Position numbers and translations under genes: made by a program. A stretch of DNA of 64,000 nucleotides, from positions 806,001-870,000 of the forward strand of contig CAVRJA010000003.1 of the NCBI GenBank assembly GCA_963721405.1. Reading direction: 5' to 3'. Numbering within the stretch: position 1 is the first letter of the stretch; every line of letters begins with the position of its first letter. The DNA comes from JAFNAG01 sp963721405 (GTDB taxonomy: Bacteria > Acidobacteriota > UBA6911). The notes under the pieces are model-generated. The model saw nothing but the letters and a program-made list of their open reading frames with translations, made no database searches and was not told the DNA's origin. Shown one piece after another: positions 44,532 to 53,612 of the stretch.

Positions 44532-45588
44532 TCATGCGGCGTGCGATGACTTCATCTTCCGTTCGTCGTAGCGCTCTCCTTTTTTCCAAAGCACCAGAGC
44601 TGTAGTTGCCAGTTTCCTGGCCAGTGTCAAACGAGCCAGGGACGGCTCCGCGCCATTTGCGATCATGGTTTCATAATGCGATTTCCATTGTTTTTCCGAC
44701 CGTCTTCGCCGCTCCCTTAAATACATCCTTCAGTACTCGGTTGTAATTGCGGTTCAAACCGCGGACGAGAGGCCGCTTTTTTGAGCGGCGAACTTGCCCG
44801 TCAGCGATGACGTACTCTCCGGTGATTTGCGACGTGACCGCCAACCCGCAATAGGTCCAGAATTGTTTTCTCGTTCGAAAACGAAAGGGGGTCATGGCAT
44901 ATCCGATGATTGCGCCTGCACGCACCGGACCGATTCCCGGGACGCTCTCGAGGATTTTGGCCGCAGGATGCTTTCGCGTTTCAAAAACCAGATCCTTCTC
45001 CGCTTCCTCACAGAGTTCGCTCAGGAAGTCGAGTTGCCTGAACAGTCGCGCAGCTCGTGTTCGCAGCGCCGGAAATTTCAGGTGGTCCAGCCATTGTTCG
45101 TGCTGGTCTCTGTCGTAAACTGGGGCACCGCTACAGTCAATCCCGCGTCCACGGAAGATGGCCTTGATTCGATTCTTTACCCGCGTGGTGTCACTGACAA
45201 CCGTGACATAGCTTCGTGAAAGTTCCTTTACGGGTTTGGTACTATGCTCGCCGTGGTAAACAGGCTTCAGCCCGCCGGTGCGCAGCAATTCCGCCAGCCG
45301 CCTGGCGTCCCGCGCATCCGCCTTGTTGTCCAGGACGGAGATCTTTTTCGGGTTGCAGACCAGGACCTCAGCAACCAGCGGCAAAATGAGGTCATAGAGC
45401 CAGGCCGCTTGGGTCCCTTCTTCAAAGGTTAGGTGCAGCGTTCCCCTGATGGCCTCAACAAAATCCCGAATGCTGGCGCTCCCCGTTTCTATGATTGCTT
45501 CTGAAAGGACTTTCCCGGACTGGTTTATAACGGCAACGACAGTCGTTGCTTTGTGGACATCCATGCCGATATACTTGTCATTGTTCAC
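44532..45588 (-). pseudogene. IS110 family transposase, frameshifted
   Basis: Start GTG 45588 (VNNDKYIGMDVHK) with AAAGGAG upstream. N-terminal DEDD domain: GMDVHK, FEEGTQAAWLYDL, KADARDARRLAEL; C-terminal Transposase_20: ESVPGIGPVRAGAIIGY, RKQFWTYCGLAVTSQ. At the five-A run (44691-44695 on the + strand as T) the frame shifts: frame one stops at 44671, while the continuing sequence (WKSHYETMIANGAEPSLARL, ending at 44532) is one base out. Removing one A restores a continuous protein of about 350 residues. Either a real inactivating insertion or a sequencing error. IS110 elements have no clear inverted ends, so element limits are not defined. Confidence 0.82.
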
Positions 45589-46006
45589 GAGACGCTCCTT
45601 TGTTGGTTGGGTTATTGTGGCTGCAACAACCTTATCACCTGAGGCGCGTCTCTTCATATTTCGTATTCTCCCGTCAACAGGTTTCAGTCCGCTTTTACAG
45701 CCCATCAGGAAATAAAAATTAGGGCCTGTGGAAAATGCGCGGCATTTTCCATCAGGCTACAAGCCGATCTCCGATACCAACTCGGATTCGCACAGTGCCA
45801 TTTTTCAGTTGCCCGCAGAACTGAGATCTGCCGGTTGCCGGCTCAATGGCGCCCTTTCATAATGCGTTAACCGTTACCTTACCCGGTGATACGGCCATGT
45901 GGAGGCTTGTCAGCCGATGCACTTGAGTTTCCATGGCACCGTTTGGGGACGTTCAAATTGCCATTTGCGTTTAGCCCCTTCATGCGGTTTTTAGGTGGTT
46001 GACGGA
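45589..46006. other. Non-coding end of IS110 element and leader of next gene
   Basis: About 420 bp without a gene. In IS110-group elements the non-coding flank of the transposase encodes the bridge RNA, so 45589-45800 is where one would be expected; I could not fold it reliably. A GATCAT/AGGTGG ribosome site for the next gene lies at its right end. Confidence 0.4.
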
Positions 46007-46966
46007 ATGATCAAATCGCGGATAATGTCCTCTACGGTGCAAACTGATATGTGGCCAAAGCTTCTGACGAACTGGCGCTTCGGTCTATTCGCGGTGATAA
46101 CTCATCACTGCGGTTTGCTGCTGCTTGAGTGGCATTACCGGTTCGTCGCAAATCCCCTGGACTACCTAGACGCGATCCCTTATCAGCTATTGAACTCTGT
46201 TGCAGCCGCCTGGAACCTCGACAATTACGGTCCTCTTTTTGATCTGGGGAGTGAATGGTTTACGCGCGGGTGGAAGTTTTGGTGCCTTTTCCTGATCCTC
46301 ACATCCATTCAGTGGTTCTTGATAGGATCTGCGATAGGTAAGGCCAAGTCTCTGCTCGATCGGAAAGTGCTTCGGTTGATGTGGCGGCGAGAGCCGATTT
46401 TGAAGTTGGCTGGAGTGGTCTGGCTGCTTTACGTGATTTGGTATGCTTGGGTGTTCGGTTACTCGTACCGGTGGTTCTTCTCGCATTGGCCGATGCGTTA
46501 CGAGTACTGCGGAATCCTCAACACAATGACACCAAGCTTGGAAGCGGCAGAGAACTCAAATCGTATGCGCTTCTTGCTCGCTTACCAGAAGGGATCTGCG
46601 GCGCGCCTCGCCACAATCGGTTACCCAGAAGAACACGGCCCATATACCTCATGGTTCTTTCTCGAAGATGCCAAACAGCCAGTTGAAGAGATGTACATTT
46701 TGCGTGATCACCTCCATTCATTTCGATTCCGGGATTTTACGTTGAAGGGATGGACGGTAGGTTTGAAAAGTAAGTTCATCAGGATGAGCATCTTGAGCTA
46801 CGTAAACGTAAAGGAGTGCTACGACCGCACTCGAAAGCTACGCGTATCGGAACCGCGAGAGGATTGTGCTGTTTTTGCCAGTTCGTTCTACGACAGCCGT
46901 ACTGATCAACAATACCTCGCAATTTATACTGAGCAGGGTTCCGTGAGGTTGGTTGCCATTTATTAG
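46007..46966 (+). CDS. Hypothetical membrane protein
   Basis: 319 residues from ATG 46007, which has AGGTGG 8 bp upstream. Three hydrophobic segments: about 28-45 (FGLFAVITHHCGLLLLEW), 88-108 (FWCLFLILTSIQWFLIGSA) and 135-155 (LAGVVWLLYVIWYAWVFGY). The C-terminal half (about 165-319) is soluble, with Trp/Tyr-rich FSHWPMRYEYCG and an LAIYTEQGSVRL end. No family recognised. It is flanked by the IS110 remnant and IS66 copy 2. Its base composition is lower in GC than the core genes. Confidence 0.7.
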   Translation: MIKSRIMSSTVQTDMWPKLLTNWRFGLFAVITHHCGLLLLEWHYRFVANPLDYLDAIPYQLLNSVAAAWNLDNYGPLFDLGSEWFTRGWKFWCLFLILTSIQWFLIGSAIGKAKSLLDRKVLRLMWRREPILKLAGVVWLLYVIWYAWVFGYSYRWFFSHWPMRYEYCGILNTMTPSLEAAENSNRMRFLLAYQKGSAARLATIGYPEEHGPYTSWFFLEDAKQPVEEMYILRDHLHSFRFRDFTLKGWTVGLKSKFIRMSILSYVNVKECYDRTRKLRVSEPREDCAVFASSFYDSRTDQQYLAIYTEQGSVRLVAIY

Positions 46967-47097
46967 ACCTGGCGGTTGATCCATTACACGCGCATTTACT
47001 TGAAAGGTAATTGTTTACCGCATTGAAAGTCTAGCAGTTCCTGCCGTTTTTGACGACCCTCTGGACAAATCGCCCCGTTTCTGCTACGGTAAGGTGG

Positions 47098-48507
47098 ATG
47101 AGTGCTGACAAAGACCGCCGGCAGGCCGATTCCGTAGACAAGCTTGAGAAGGAGAACAAGTCGCTTCGTGACCGGCTTGATAAGGCGCTTGCGGAAATCG
47201 AACGGCTCCGCAAGGAACTCGAAGAGGCCTTGCGCTCTCTCAAGCGGCAAGCCGCGCCGTTCTCCAAGGGTGATGCGAAGCCGACTCCAAAGCCGCCTGG
47301 CCGCAAGCCCGGCGAGAGCTACGGCCAACGAGCGTTCCGGCCCGTTCCGGCAAGAGTCGACCAGCACATTGCGGTCCCATTGCCGGAAAACTCGCTGTGC
47401 TGCGGAGCGCCGGTGATCTTCGAAGACACCAAGCCGCAATTTCAAGAAGACATTGTGCGGCTGACGACCGTGCGCCGATTCGACATCCAGATCGGCCGAT
47501 GTGCCTGTTGTGGACGACATGTCCAGGGTCGTCATCCGCTGCAGACTTCGGATGCGCTGGGAGCCGCACAAGTACAGCTTGGACCCGAGGCGCTGTCCCT
47601 GGCGGCGCATCTGAACAAGGAGATGGGGATCTCCCACGAGCGCGTGGCTCGCGTTCTGGAATTGGGTTACGGCTTGCGGACCAACCGCAGCACCCTGTGT
47701 CGAGCATTGACGCGCCTTGGCGAAAAGGCTGCGCCCACTTACGACCAACTTGTGGCTGCTGCGCGTGCCAGCATGGTCAACCACCTGGACGAAACCGGGT
47801 GGCGGGTAGCGGCGCACCTGGAATGGCTCTGGGTAGCCGTCAGCGAACAGGTCACCGTCTACGCGATCCTTCCCGGCCGGGGATTCGAACAAGCGGCTAC
47901 GATTTTGGGACCAGACTACGAGGGCTTTCTCAACCATGACGGCTGGGCGCCCTACTATCGCTTTACCCGGGCTTATCATCAAAGTTGCCTGAGCCATTTG
48001 ATCCGTCGCTGCGAGGATCTGATCAAGATTGCCTCTGTCTCCGGCGCTCTCTTTCCCCTGGCGGTGATGGCGTTGCTCTACAGGGGTTTGGCACTGCGAG
48101 ATCGCTATGGACTCGGCCAGATCTCACTGCATGGGCTCCATGTCGCTACCGGAAGGCTGGAATACGCCATGGACCGACTGCTCGCGCGCACATTCCGTCT
48201 GCCGGCCAACCGGCGATTGGCCAATCACCTGTGCCATGAACAGCCCCACTTGTTCACTTTCCTTCATTGCCCTGGAATCCAGGCCACCAACAATGTGGCC
48301 GAGCAGGCGATCCGGCCTGCCGTGGTGGCCAGAAAGACTTGGGGCGGCAACCGTACCCACAATGGCGCCCGTACTCAGCAGATCCTGGCCAGCATCCTGC
48401 GCACCTGCCGGCAACAGGGCAAGGACGCCTTCTCCCGGTTGGTCGGGCTCCTGCGGTCCCCGGCCCAGGAGATCCTCGATATCGTACCGGCGGCTCTCTC
48501 CCCATAG
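47098..48507 (+). CDS. tnpC: IS66 family transposase TnpC, copy 2
   Basis: Same as copy 1 at 41326-42735 over the full 469 residues: coiled coil, zinc-finger-like cysteines, DETGW, NHDGWAPY and NVAEQAIRP catalytic blocks. Intact; probably competent for transposition. Confidence 0.96.
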   Translation: MSADKDRRQADSVDKLEKENKSLRDRLDKALAEIERLRKELEEALRSLKRQAAPFSKGDAKPTPKPPGRKPGESYGQRAFRPVPARVDQHIAVPLPENSLCCGAPVIFEDTKPQFQEDIVRLTTVRRFDIQIGRCACCGRHVQGRHPLQTSDALGAAQVQLGPEALSLAAHLNKEMGISHERVARVLELGYGLRTNRSTLCRALTRLGEKAAPTYDQLVAAARASMVNHLDETGWRVAAHLEWLWVAVSEQVTVYAILPGRGFEQAATILGPDYEGFLNHDGWAPYYRFTRAYHQSCLSHLIRRCEDLIKIASVSGALFPLAVMALLYRGLALRDRYGLGQISLHGLHVATGRLEYAMDRLLARTFRLPANRRLANHLCHEQPHLFTFLHCPGIQATNNVAEQAIRPAVVARKTWGGNRTHNGARTQQILASILRTCRQQGKDAFSRLVGLLRSPAQEILDIVPAALSP

Positions 48508-49418
48508 TGAAGCCAATCACCGCGGTGCCATCCCGACTGACTTTTTGCGGCCGGACCTTCTCCGCGGACGAGATCCGTCTCATGCGGCAAATCGCGGCCG
48601 ATTGCTCAGCTCTCAGCACGACTGAAATCGCGCGCACTATTTGTGAACTGCTCGACTGGAAACGCCCCACCGGACGTCTCAAAAACCACGAGTGTCGCCA
48701 GTTGCTTGAGCGGCTGGCGGATCAAGGCTGCCTGCAGTTGCCGGCACTGCGCCAGGTTGGACCGCGAGGTCCGCGCCGGACCGCATGGACCTCGGCCAGC
48801 GATCCGCAACCAGAGATCACCGGCTCGGCGCGCGACTTTGAGCCTTTGAACCTGACGCTGTTGGAAGCCGGAAGCCGCGACAGCATGCTCTGGAACGAGT
48901 TCGTTGACCGGCATCATTATCTTCGATACCGCGTGCCTGTCGGCGCGCACCTCCGCTACTTTGTACGTTCGGAACCTCTGGGAGAAACGATTCTGGCCTG
49001 CATTCAATGGTCGAGCCCGGCCTGGAAAATGGCAGCACGCGACCGCTGGATTGGCTGGAATGACCAGCAGCGGAAACGCAACCTGCAGTGCATCGTCAAT
49101 CAGAGCCGATTCCTGATCCTGCCCTGGGTGCATGTTCCGGGACTCGCAAGTAAAATCCTGGCTCACTCCGTCCGTCAGCTTCCGGCCGATTTCGAACGCC
49201 AATACGGCCGAAGACCGTTTCTCCTGGAAACGCTCGTGGAAGCGAACCGATTCTCAGGCACCTGTTATCGAGCAGCCAACTGGATCTTCCTGGGAGAGAC
49301 CCGCGGCCGAGGCCGCATGGATCGCTATAACAACTCCCAGCTTTCCAAGAAACTCGTTTATGTTTATCCGCTTTGCCACTCAGTTCAGCAGCGGCTGTGT
49401 GGATTGCTACCCCGGTAA
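48507..49418 (+). CDS. DUF4338 / DruA-family protein carried by IS66 element, copy 2
   Basis: Same as copy 1 at 42735-43646 (303 residues, GTG overlapping the transposase stop). The WNEFVDRHHYL, SRFLILPWVHVPG and GTCYRAANWIFLGE blocks are complete. Retention of an intact frame in both copies agrees with recent duplication and says little by itself about selection. Confidence 0.85.
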   Translation: MKPITAVPSRLTFCGRTFSADEIRLMRQIAADCSALSTTEIARTICELLDWKRPTGRLKNHECRQLLERLADQGCLQLPALRQVGPRGPRRTAWTSASDPQPEITGSARDFEPLNLTLLEAGSRDSMLWNEFVDRHHYLRYRVPVGAHLRYFVRSEPLGETILACIQWSSPAWKMAARDRWIGWNDQQRKRNLQCIVNQSRFLILPWVHVPGLASKILAHSVRQLPADFERQYGRRPFLLETLVEANRFSGTCYRAANWIFLGETRGRGRMDRYNNSQLSKKLVYVYPLCHSVQQRLCGLLPR

Positions 49419-49453
49419 ACAATTACCTTGAAAGCTAGCGTTGTCGGGTCCAC

Positions 49454-49477
49454 CCGGGCATATTGTCGCCTACTCGG
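49454..49477. repeat. Dispersed repeat, weak copy F
   Basis: CCGGGCATATTGTCGCCTAC resembles the first half of the dispersed repeat (TATTGTCGCCTT in copy C). It lies just after IS66 copy 2, in the original gap between the two orphan membrane-protein genes. Confidence 0.35.
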
Positions 49478-49664
49478 AGATGTGGATTTTCGTGTCTTGC
49501 CGGTCGCTTCGACCAGGTTTTTGCCTCCCGTTCACGTCGCGGGTCATTCTACGAGTAGGCCGTTATACTCCCGCGATTCAGGTTTTGAGCCGTGCCTTCA
49601 TTTCCATTCTGTTTAATCGCAATAAGTTATAGGCTACAATGCCACGGATACAGGTGCAAGGCGT

Positions 49665-51548
49665 ATGGATGTTGTGCGACAAAACAGTGAAGAGAATTAT
49701 TGGGTTTTGCTTTGCAGGGAATGGCATCAGCGGCGGCTTATTGGACGTGCTGCCTTTGTGGTTGTCTTACTGATGCTGCTGTCGATCGGGATCATGGGTT
49801 CGGTATTCCCTGAACGAGGGAAATACGTAGGCGCACTTTTGGTGGTACTCATCGCCTATGGCAATCTATCGCCTTTTTGGGCTGCGTTCATAGGTTCCCG
49901 GTGGAGTTCAACGGCGATGAGAAACGGAGCGGCAACCACTCCATCCCAAAAGAGGACTCAAGTCGCATTATCCACTGCGATGCTACTCGGCCCAGGTGTT
50001 TGGACCTTAGCAATTGTCTGGATAGGCAATCGTTTCTTTTGGCACGAACAATTGCAGGGAGGGCCGCCCATAATCCCCATCATTTGGGAGCCAGCTTGTG
50101 CTTTTGCTTTGGCACTGCTGGCGTTTAGCATTGGAAGTCTACTTTCAGCCATTTTAAAGCGCGTCTCAATCGCAACGGTTGTGGCCAGCATTTTTTGTTG
50201 GACTCTCTATGTCGGTTACTGGTCGCTCGAATCGCGCTTGTTTTTATATCCCCGTATCGAGCGATTCTGGCTTGCTAAGGAAATTGCCCTTGCCAGCTGT
50301 CTGATTCTTGGCTTGGTAAGCATGGGGCTACCCCGCTACGCTACTGCTCGGGTTTCCCGACCATCATTTCGGTATTTCGTAACAGCGGCTGTCTTCGTAA
50401 CAGTTGGTGCGGTTGTCGCCATGTCACTGACTTATGTGCATGCGTACTTGGAATTCAGGAGCGCACGATTAGTATTTCCGGTTATCAGTCCAACAGGGAA
50501 TTGCATAGCGGGCACAGCAATCGACGAGCGTGGAGAATATTATGGCGATGTACGCTTGATTGCAGTCAACAATACCGACCGCGTTAGGACGTTAGGCCGA
50601 TTGACCTTCATGCCGGTTTTCTCTTATGACGGCAATTATCTTGCGTACATTTCGGCAAGCAACTCCGTAGGACTTGCTTCGAAATTTTCTTCCCTGGAAA
50701 TAACCGCGATTCACGGGGGCGAATCTCACAGCCTGCATGAAGCAGTCAGCGAACGATTCCGGCCGTGGTGGTCGGACGTGCCTTCTGTTACCAGTATGGC
50801 GTTTGATCCTCTTTCTGACAAATTGGCGCTCATAACTGAGAATCGGATGCTGATCGCCTCTGTTTCTCAAACCGCAACACCCAGAATTAAGGATGTAACT
50901 GATTCTATCTCCACATATCTCATCGGCTGGTCGACAAACAACGAGGCATTGCTGTGGAAAATGGGAAAAGGATCACTTGATGCGTACGACCTGAAAAACG
51001 ATCAGATGCATACGATTTATAAAAACGAAGATTCCTGGGAGCCATGGGGCAGAAGTCGTCATGAGCCGTATGGGGTTCTGCCAATAATGATAGATCCCTA
51101 TGGGAAAAAGGATTTGGTATTGCTGCGCTTGTCAAACGCTACGGAAACAAAATTTCCTGGTCCTATATGCGCAATGGATCTTTCCGAAAACAACAGAAAG
51201 CTAGTATATGCCGTCTTTTCGAAAATTGGGGCAGTTGAAAAAAGTCAGTTGCACCTTCTCGATCTCAGTACGGGCCAAGATCGGGTATTTGCGACTCTCA
51301 ACGATAAGATCTGGCGTCTTTTTCTGTCTCCCGATGCAAGCCAAATAGCAGCTGTCATCTTAGGAAATCCCAAGGTGGGTTATAGAATCGATTTGTACGG
51401 CGGCATCCTCGAATTCGGCCAAGGTTGGTTTCCTATAGGATGGGCAAACGATTCCATCGTGGTAACGCAAGAGCATGAGAACACTTCAATTTCTTCTCTC
51501 GCGCTTGCAAATGCTGGCACAGGTCAGATGCGTGTCGTTTTCCCCTAG
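49665..51548 (+). CDS. Hypothetical membrane protein with beta-propeller-like C-terminus
   Basis: 627 residues. Six to seven hydrophobic segments occupy about residues 28-265 (for example FVVVLLMLLSIGIMGSVF, ACAFALALLAFSIGSLLSAI, YFVTAAVFVTVGAVVAMSL). The region about 270-620 has WD40/PD40-like strands (LVFPVISPTGNCIAGT, PVFSYDGNYLAYIS, RLFLSPDASQIAAVIL). The layout resembles ABC-2-type permease accessory proteins, but no ATPase gene is nearby. The start lacks a strong ribosome site. Function unknown. Confidence 0.65.
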   Translation: MDVVRQNSEENYWVLLCREWHQRRLIGRAAFVVVLLMLLSIGIMGSVFPERGKYVGALLVVLIAYGNLSPFWAAFIGSRWSSTAMRNGAATTPSQKRTQVALSTAMLLGPGVWTLAIVWIGNRFFWHEQLQGGPPIIPIIWEPACAFALALLAFSIGSLLSAILKRVSIATVVASIFCWTLYVGYWSLESRLFLYPRIERFWLAKEIALASCLILGLVSMGLPRYATARVSRPSFRYFVTAAVFVTVGAVVAMSLTYVHAYLEFRSARLVFPVISPTGNCIAGTAIDERGEYYGDVRLIAVNNTDRVRTLGRLTFMPVFSYDGNYLAYISASNSVGLASKFSSLEITAIHGGESHSLHEAVSERFRPWWSDVPSVTSMAFDPLSDKLALITENRMLIASVSQTATPRIKDVTDSISTYLIGWSTNNEALLWKMGKGSLDAYDLKNDQMHTIYKNEDSWEPWGRSRHEPYGVLPIMIDPYGKKDLVLLRLSNATETKFPGPICAMDLSENNRKLVYAVFSKIGAVEKSQLHLLDLSTGQDRVFATLNDKIWRLFLSPDASQIAAVILGNPKVGYRIDLYGGILEFGQGWFPIGWANDSIVVTQEHENTSISSLALANAGTGQMRVVFP

Positions 51549-51560
51549 CGACCGGGATTC

Positions 51561-51590
51561 TGGGCGTATTGTCGCGTTCCCGTACAATGA
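51561..51590. repeat. Dispersed repeat, copy B
   Basis: GGGCGTATTGTCGCGTTCCC then GTACAATGAC, 13 bp after the stop of the membrane-protein gene. Closest to copy C. Confidence 0.5.
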
Positions 51591-51727
51591 CCTTTTTCAG
51601 CCTCTCGGCCCGGCTTGGTTTTCATATCGTTGGTTTCACGGAATCCGGGTTGTTTCCAGGATCGCCGTGCTTCGTCCATGTGGAGTTCAGATCTGTCTGC
51701 CGTCTACTGGCTTCGGGCAGTTCCGAT

Positions 51728-52240
51728 TCATCGCTTTACGATGAAATCAGCGCCGGTTGAGAGACTCTGGCCAGTCTTGCGGTCCAGAACTTTGACTTCC
51801 AACGAATAATCGCCGGGATCAAGGTCTCTCAACGGGATCGATCGAACCACGCTGACTCCTTTGGCGGACAAATAGCAGCTACGTCCCTTGGGATCCTCCA
51901 AATTTGAGAGAATCTTGTTTCCGGATTTTATGACGAAGGCAATTTGAAGATCCGGCCTGTTTGTGATCTGATCAATGGAGGCATTGTATAACTCTAGGTA
52001 GGGGATCAAGAACTGGTTGCTAAGATACTCAGAACCTGCTTTTGGAGTCACCTTCATACTGACAGGCCCAGACCCACGCACATCAGTTGGGGGTACTTGT
52101 CGCACATTATCCGCAAGTATCAACGGATCGGCCTTCAGGGTGCTGCTCGGTTGGGTCTGCATTTGCTGCGACATTGCAATCCCGGGAAGCAACAATCCGA
52201 CAAGGAAAATAGCGCAAATCCAAAACCTGTATGTTCTCAT
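51728..52240 (-). CDS. Exported hypothetical protein
   Basis: 170 residues with a signal peptide (MRTYRFWICAIFLVGLLLPG, cleavage near AMSQQ). The C-terminal half (PLRDLDPGDYSLEVKVLDRK then TGQSLSTGADFIVK) looks like a beta-sandwich module often found in acidobacterial secreted proteins with VWFA or GWxTD domains. GGAGA precedes ATG 52240. Probably periplasmic. Exact function unknown. Confidence 0.7.
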   Translation of the reverse strand: MRTYRFWICAIFLVGLLLPGIAMSQQMQTQPSSTLKADPLILADNVRQVPPTDVRGSGPVSMKVTPKAGSEYLSNQFLIPYLELYNASIDQITNRPDLQIAFVIKSGNKILSNLEDPKGRSCYLSAKGVSVVRSIPLRDLDPGDYSLEVKVLDRKTGQSLSTGADFIVKR

Positions 52241-52408
52241 GGGGATTCTCCAAGATTTGCCTTATGTTGTCTGGTTGAAAAGAGGTTCGAATTTTTATAC
52301 GTCCTCCCGTTCCGAAAAGGCAATATATATTTCGAAATCGGGTTTGAACCTCTCAAATCTCCTAACTACCACAAACTAATTGCCTTGTTCCGCTCAATTC
52401 CATATCAC

Positions 52409-52438
52409 GGGTGTATTGTCGCCTTGTCGTACAATGAC
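52409..52438. repeat. Dispersed repeat, copy C
   Basis: GGGTGTATTGTCGCCTTGTC then GTACAATGAC, 170 bp upstream of the exported-protein gene at 52240 and 39 bp after the VWFA gene. Confidence 0.5.
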
Positions 52439-52476
52439 GTTGTGGCCGCTTCCGGCCTTGATTCTTGATCTCCCCT

Positions 52477-53454
52477 TCAGTTTGTGGTGTGCTCGGATTT
52501 CTTGGGCCTCAGATATCCGCTCCTACTGCGCACAAGGTAATCATGGCCGTTGACCTTCACTTCGGTTTTTCTGAATTTTCCGTCATTCTTGGTGTTTGTG
52601 GAGAAGTACCCAAGGGTGTACTGGCTTTTGATTTCTAACGAGATTTTGTCAAATGCCCGCCCGAAGTCTCTAAGCGTAGGAATATCAAGCACAATTCCGC
52701 CACTGTTCAGAGCAAGTTCGCGAAGGTATTCCTGTCCTTCGTAGATCCGTTCCTCTGCCGCCGCAGCAACCTGCTTTGGAAGGTCCTGCGGAATGACCAT
52801 TTCGATGTGATATTTGGGGCATAGCCCGTAAACCGTGAAATTGCTTGCCCTGACAACGGACAGAGTTTTGGCTTTAAATCCCATAACCGAGGTAGAGTTT
52901 ATGGCGTCGCTAATTATCAAAACGACAATTCTCTCCTGTGAAGCACTACGCACCTTTTTACAAATATAGGAAATCCCTTTGAGCAAATCAGTGTAACCCG
53001 CGAGCCGGGCAGTTCTGATTGCATTGACGGTATTAGTGCGATCCGTAGTAAAGTCAGCAAATCGAATGTTCTTATCCGAAAATGTGAGAACGCCGGTTTG
53101 ATCCTGCGGATTCAACGAATTTACGAATGCAACAGCACGGTCTTGGATTTCGGCAAAATAGGGCTTCATGCTTGAACTCGCATCGAAGGCCAGCAATATC
53201 GCTTGAGGCATTTGTGGAGAGATCATGAACTCGATCTTTTGTGGGACTTTATCTTCAAGGATCAGAAAATCATCCTTTCTGAGGTCTGTCATCATTCTGC
53301 CAGCATTGTCCGACACCACGGCTGGAACTGCTACAATCTCAGGGTTGCTATTTGCTTTTGCCTCTTGACGACTTACCCAGGGGAATCCGGTTCCTGCCGC
53401 CTGCACGGTCGATATGGTTGCGAGCAACAAGGCAAATGCGGAGCGCAATCGCAA
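52477..53454 (-). CDS. Acidobacterial-type VWFA domain exported protein
   Basis: I set the start at TTG 53454, which has AAAGGAGG 6 bp upstream and gives a clean signal peptide (LRLRSAFALLLATISTVQA); an ATG at 53487 also lies in frame. 325 residues. VWFA domain with the MIDAS motif in AFDASSSMKPYFAE, TGVLTFSDKN and ISDAINST. The N-terminal VSDNAGRMMTDLRKDDFLIL strand and C-terminal YTLGYFSTNTKNDGKFRKTE are typical of the VWFA-related acidobacterial family. Likely periplasmic or cell-surface protein-binding. Confidence 0.9.
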   Translation of the reverse strand: MRLRSAFALLLATISTVQAAGTGFPWVSRQEAKANSNPEIVAVPAVVSDNAGRMMTDLRKDDFLILEDKVPQKIEFMISPQMPQAILLAFDASSSMKPYFAEIQDRAVAFVNSLNPQDQTGVLTFSDKNIRFADFTTDRTNTVNAIRTARLAGYTDLLKGISYICKKVRSASQERIVVLIISDAINSTSVMGFKAKTLSVVRASNFTVYGLCPKYHIEMVIPQDLPKQVAAAAEERIYEGQEYLRELALNSGGIVLDIPTLRDFGRAFDKISLEIKSQYTLGYFSTNTKNDGKFRKTEVKVNGHDYLVRSRSGYLRPKKSEHTTN

Positions 53455-53475
53455 GTTATACCTCCTTTTGCCCGC

Positions 53476-53481
53476 ATTATA
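53476..53481 (-). promoter_or_regulatory. TATAAT -10 box before the VWFA gene
   Basis: TATAAT on the minus strand, 22 bp before the TTG start. No good -35 was found at 17 bp, so confidence is limited. The dispersed repeat copy D lies just upstream. Confidence 0.35.
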
Positions 53482-53502
53482 GATCATTCTGGCGGCGGAT
53501 GA

Positions 53503-53545
53503 GGAGCGATAAGTCGCGTTGTCGTACATAACCGGTCGGTGATGG
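53503..53545. repeat. Dispersed repeat, copy D
   Basis: GCGATAAGTCGCGTTGTC, GTACATAACCGG, TCGGTGATGGA. In the 158-bp gap between the two convergently ordered minus-strand genes. Confidence 0.6.
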
Positions 53546-53612
53546 AATCCACATCCAGGTCTCCGATTTCGCGTAATACGTCCAGCATCCCCATACCCCG
53601 CGCTTGTCTCGG

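Larger units (their letters stand above)
47007..49426 (+). mobile_element. IS66-type element with DruA-family gene, copy 2
   Basis: Same 2,420-bp element as at 41235-43654, offset by exactly 5,772 bp; no difference was seen in the translations of any frame. The 8-bp target duplication is CTTGAAAG (46999-47006 and 49427-49434), unlike copy 1, so it is a separate insertion and apparently recent. Confidence 0.93.

Noticed and set aside
41235..49426. Composite transposon formed by the two direct IS66 copies
   Set aside because: Each copy has its own pair of identical target duplications (GAAATATT and CTTGAAAG), which shows separate insertions and not movement of the whole segment.
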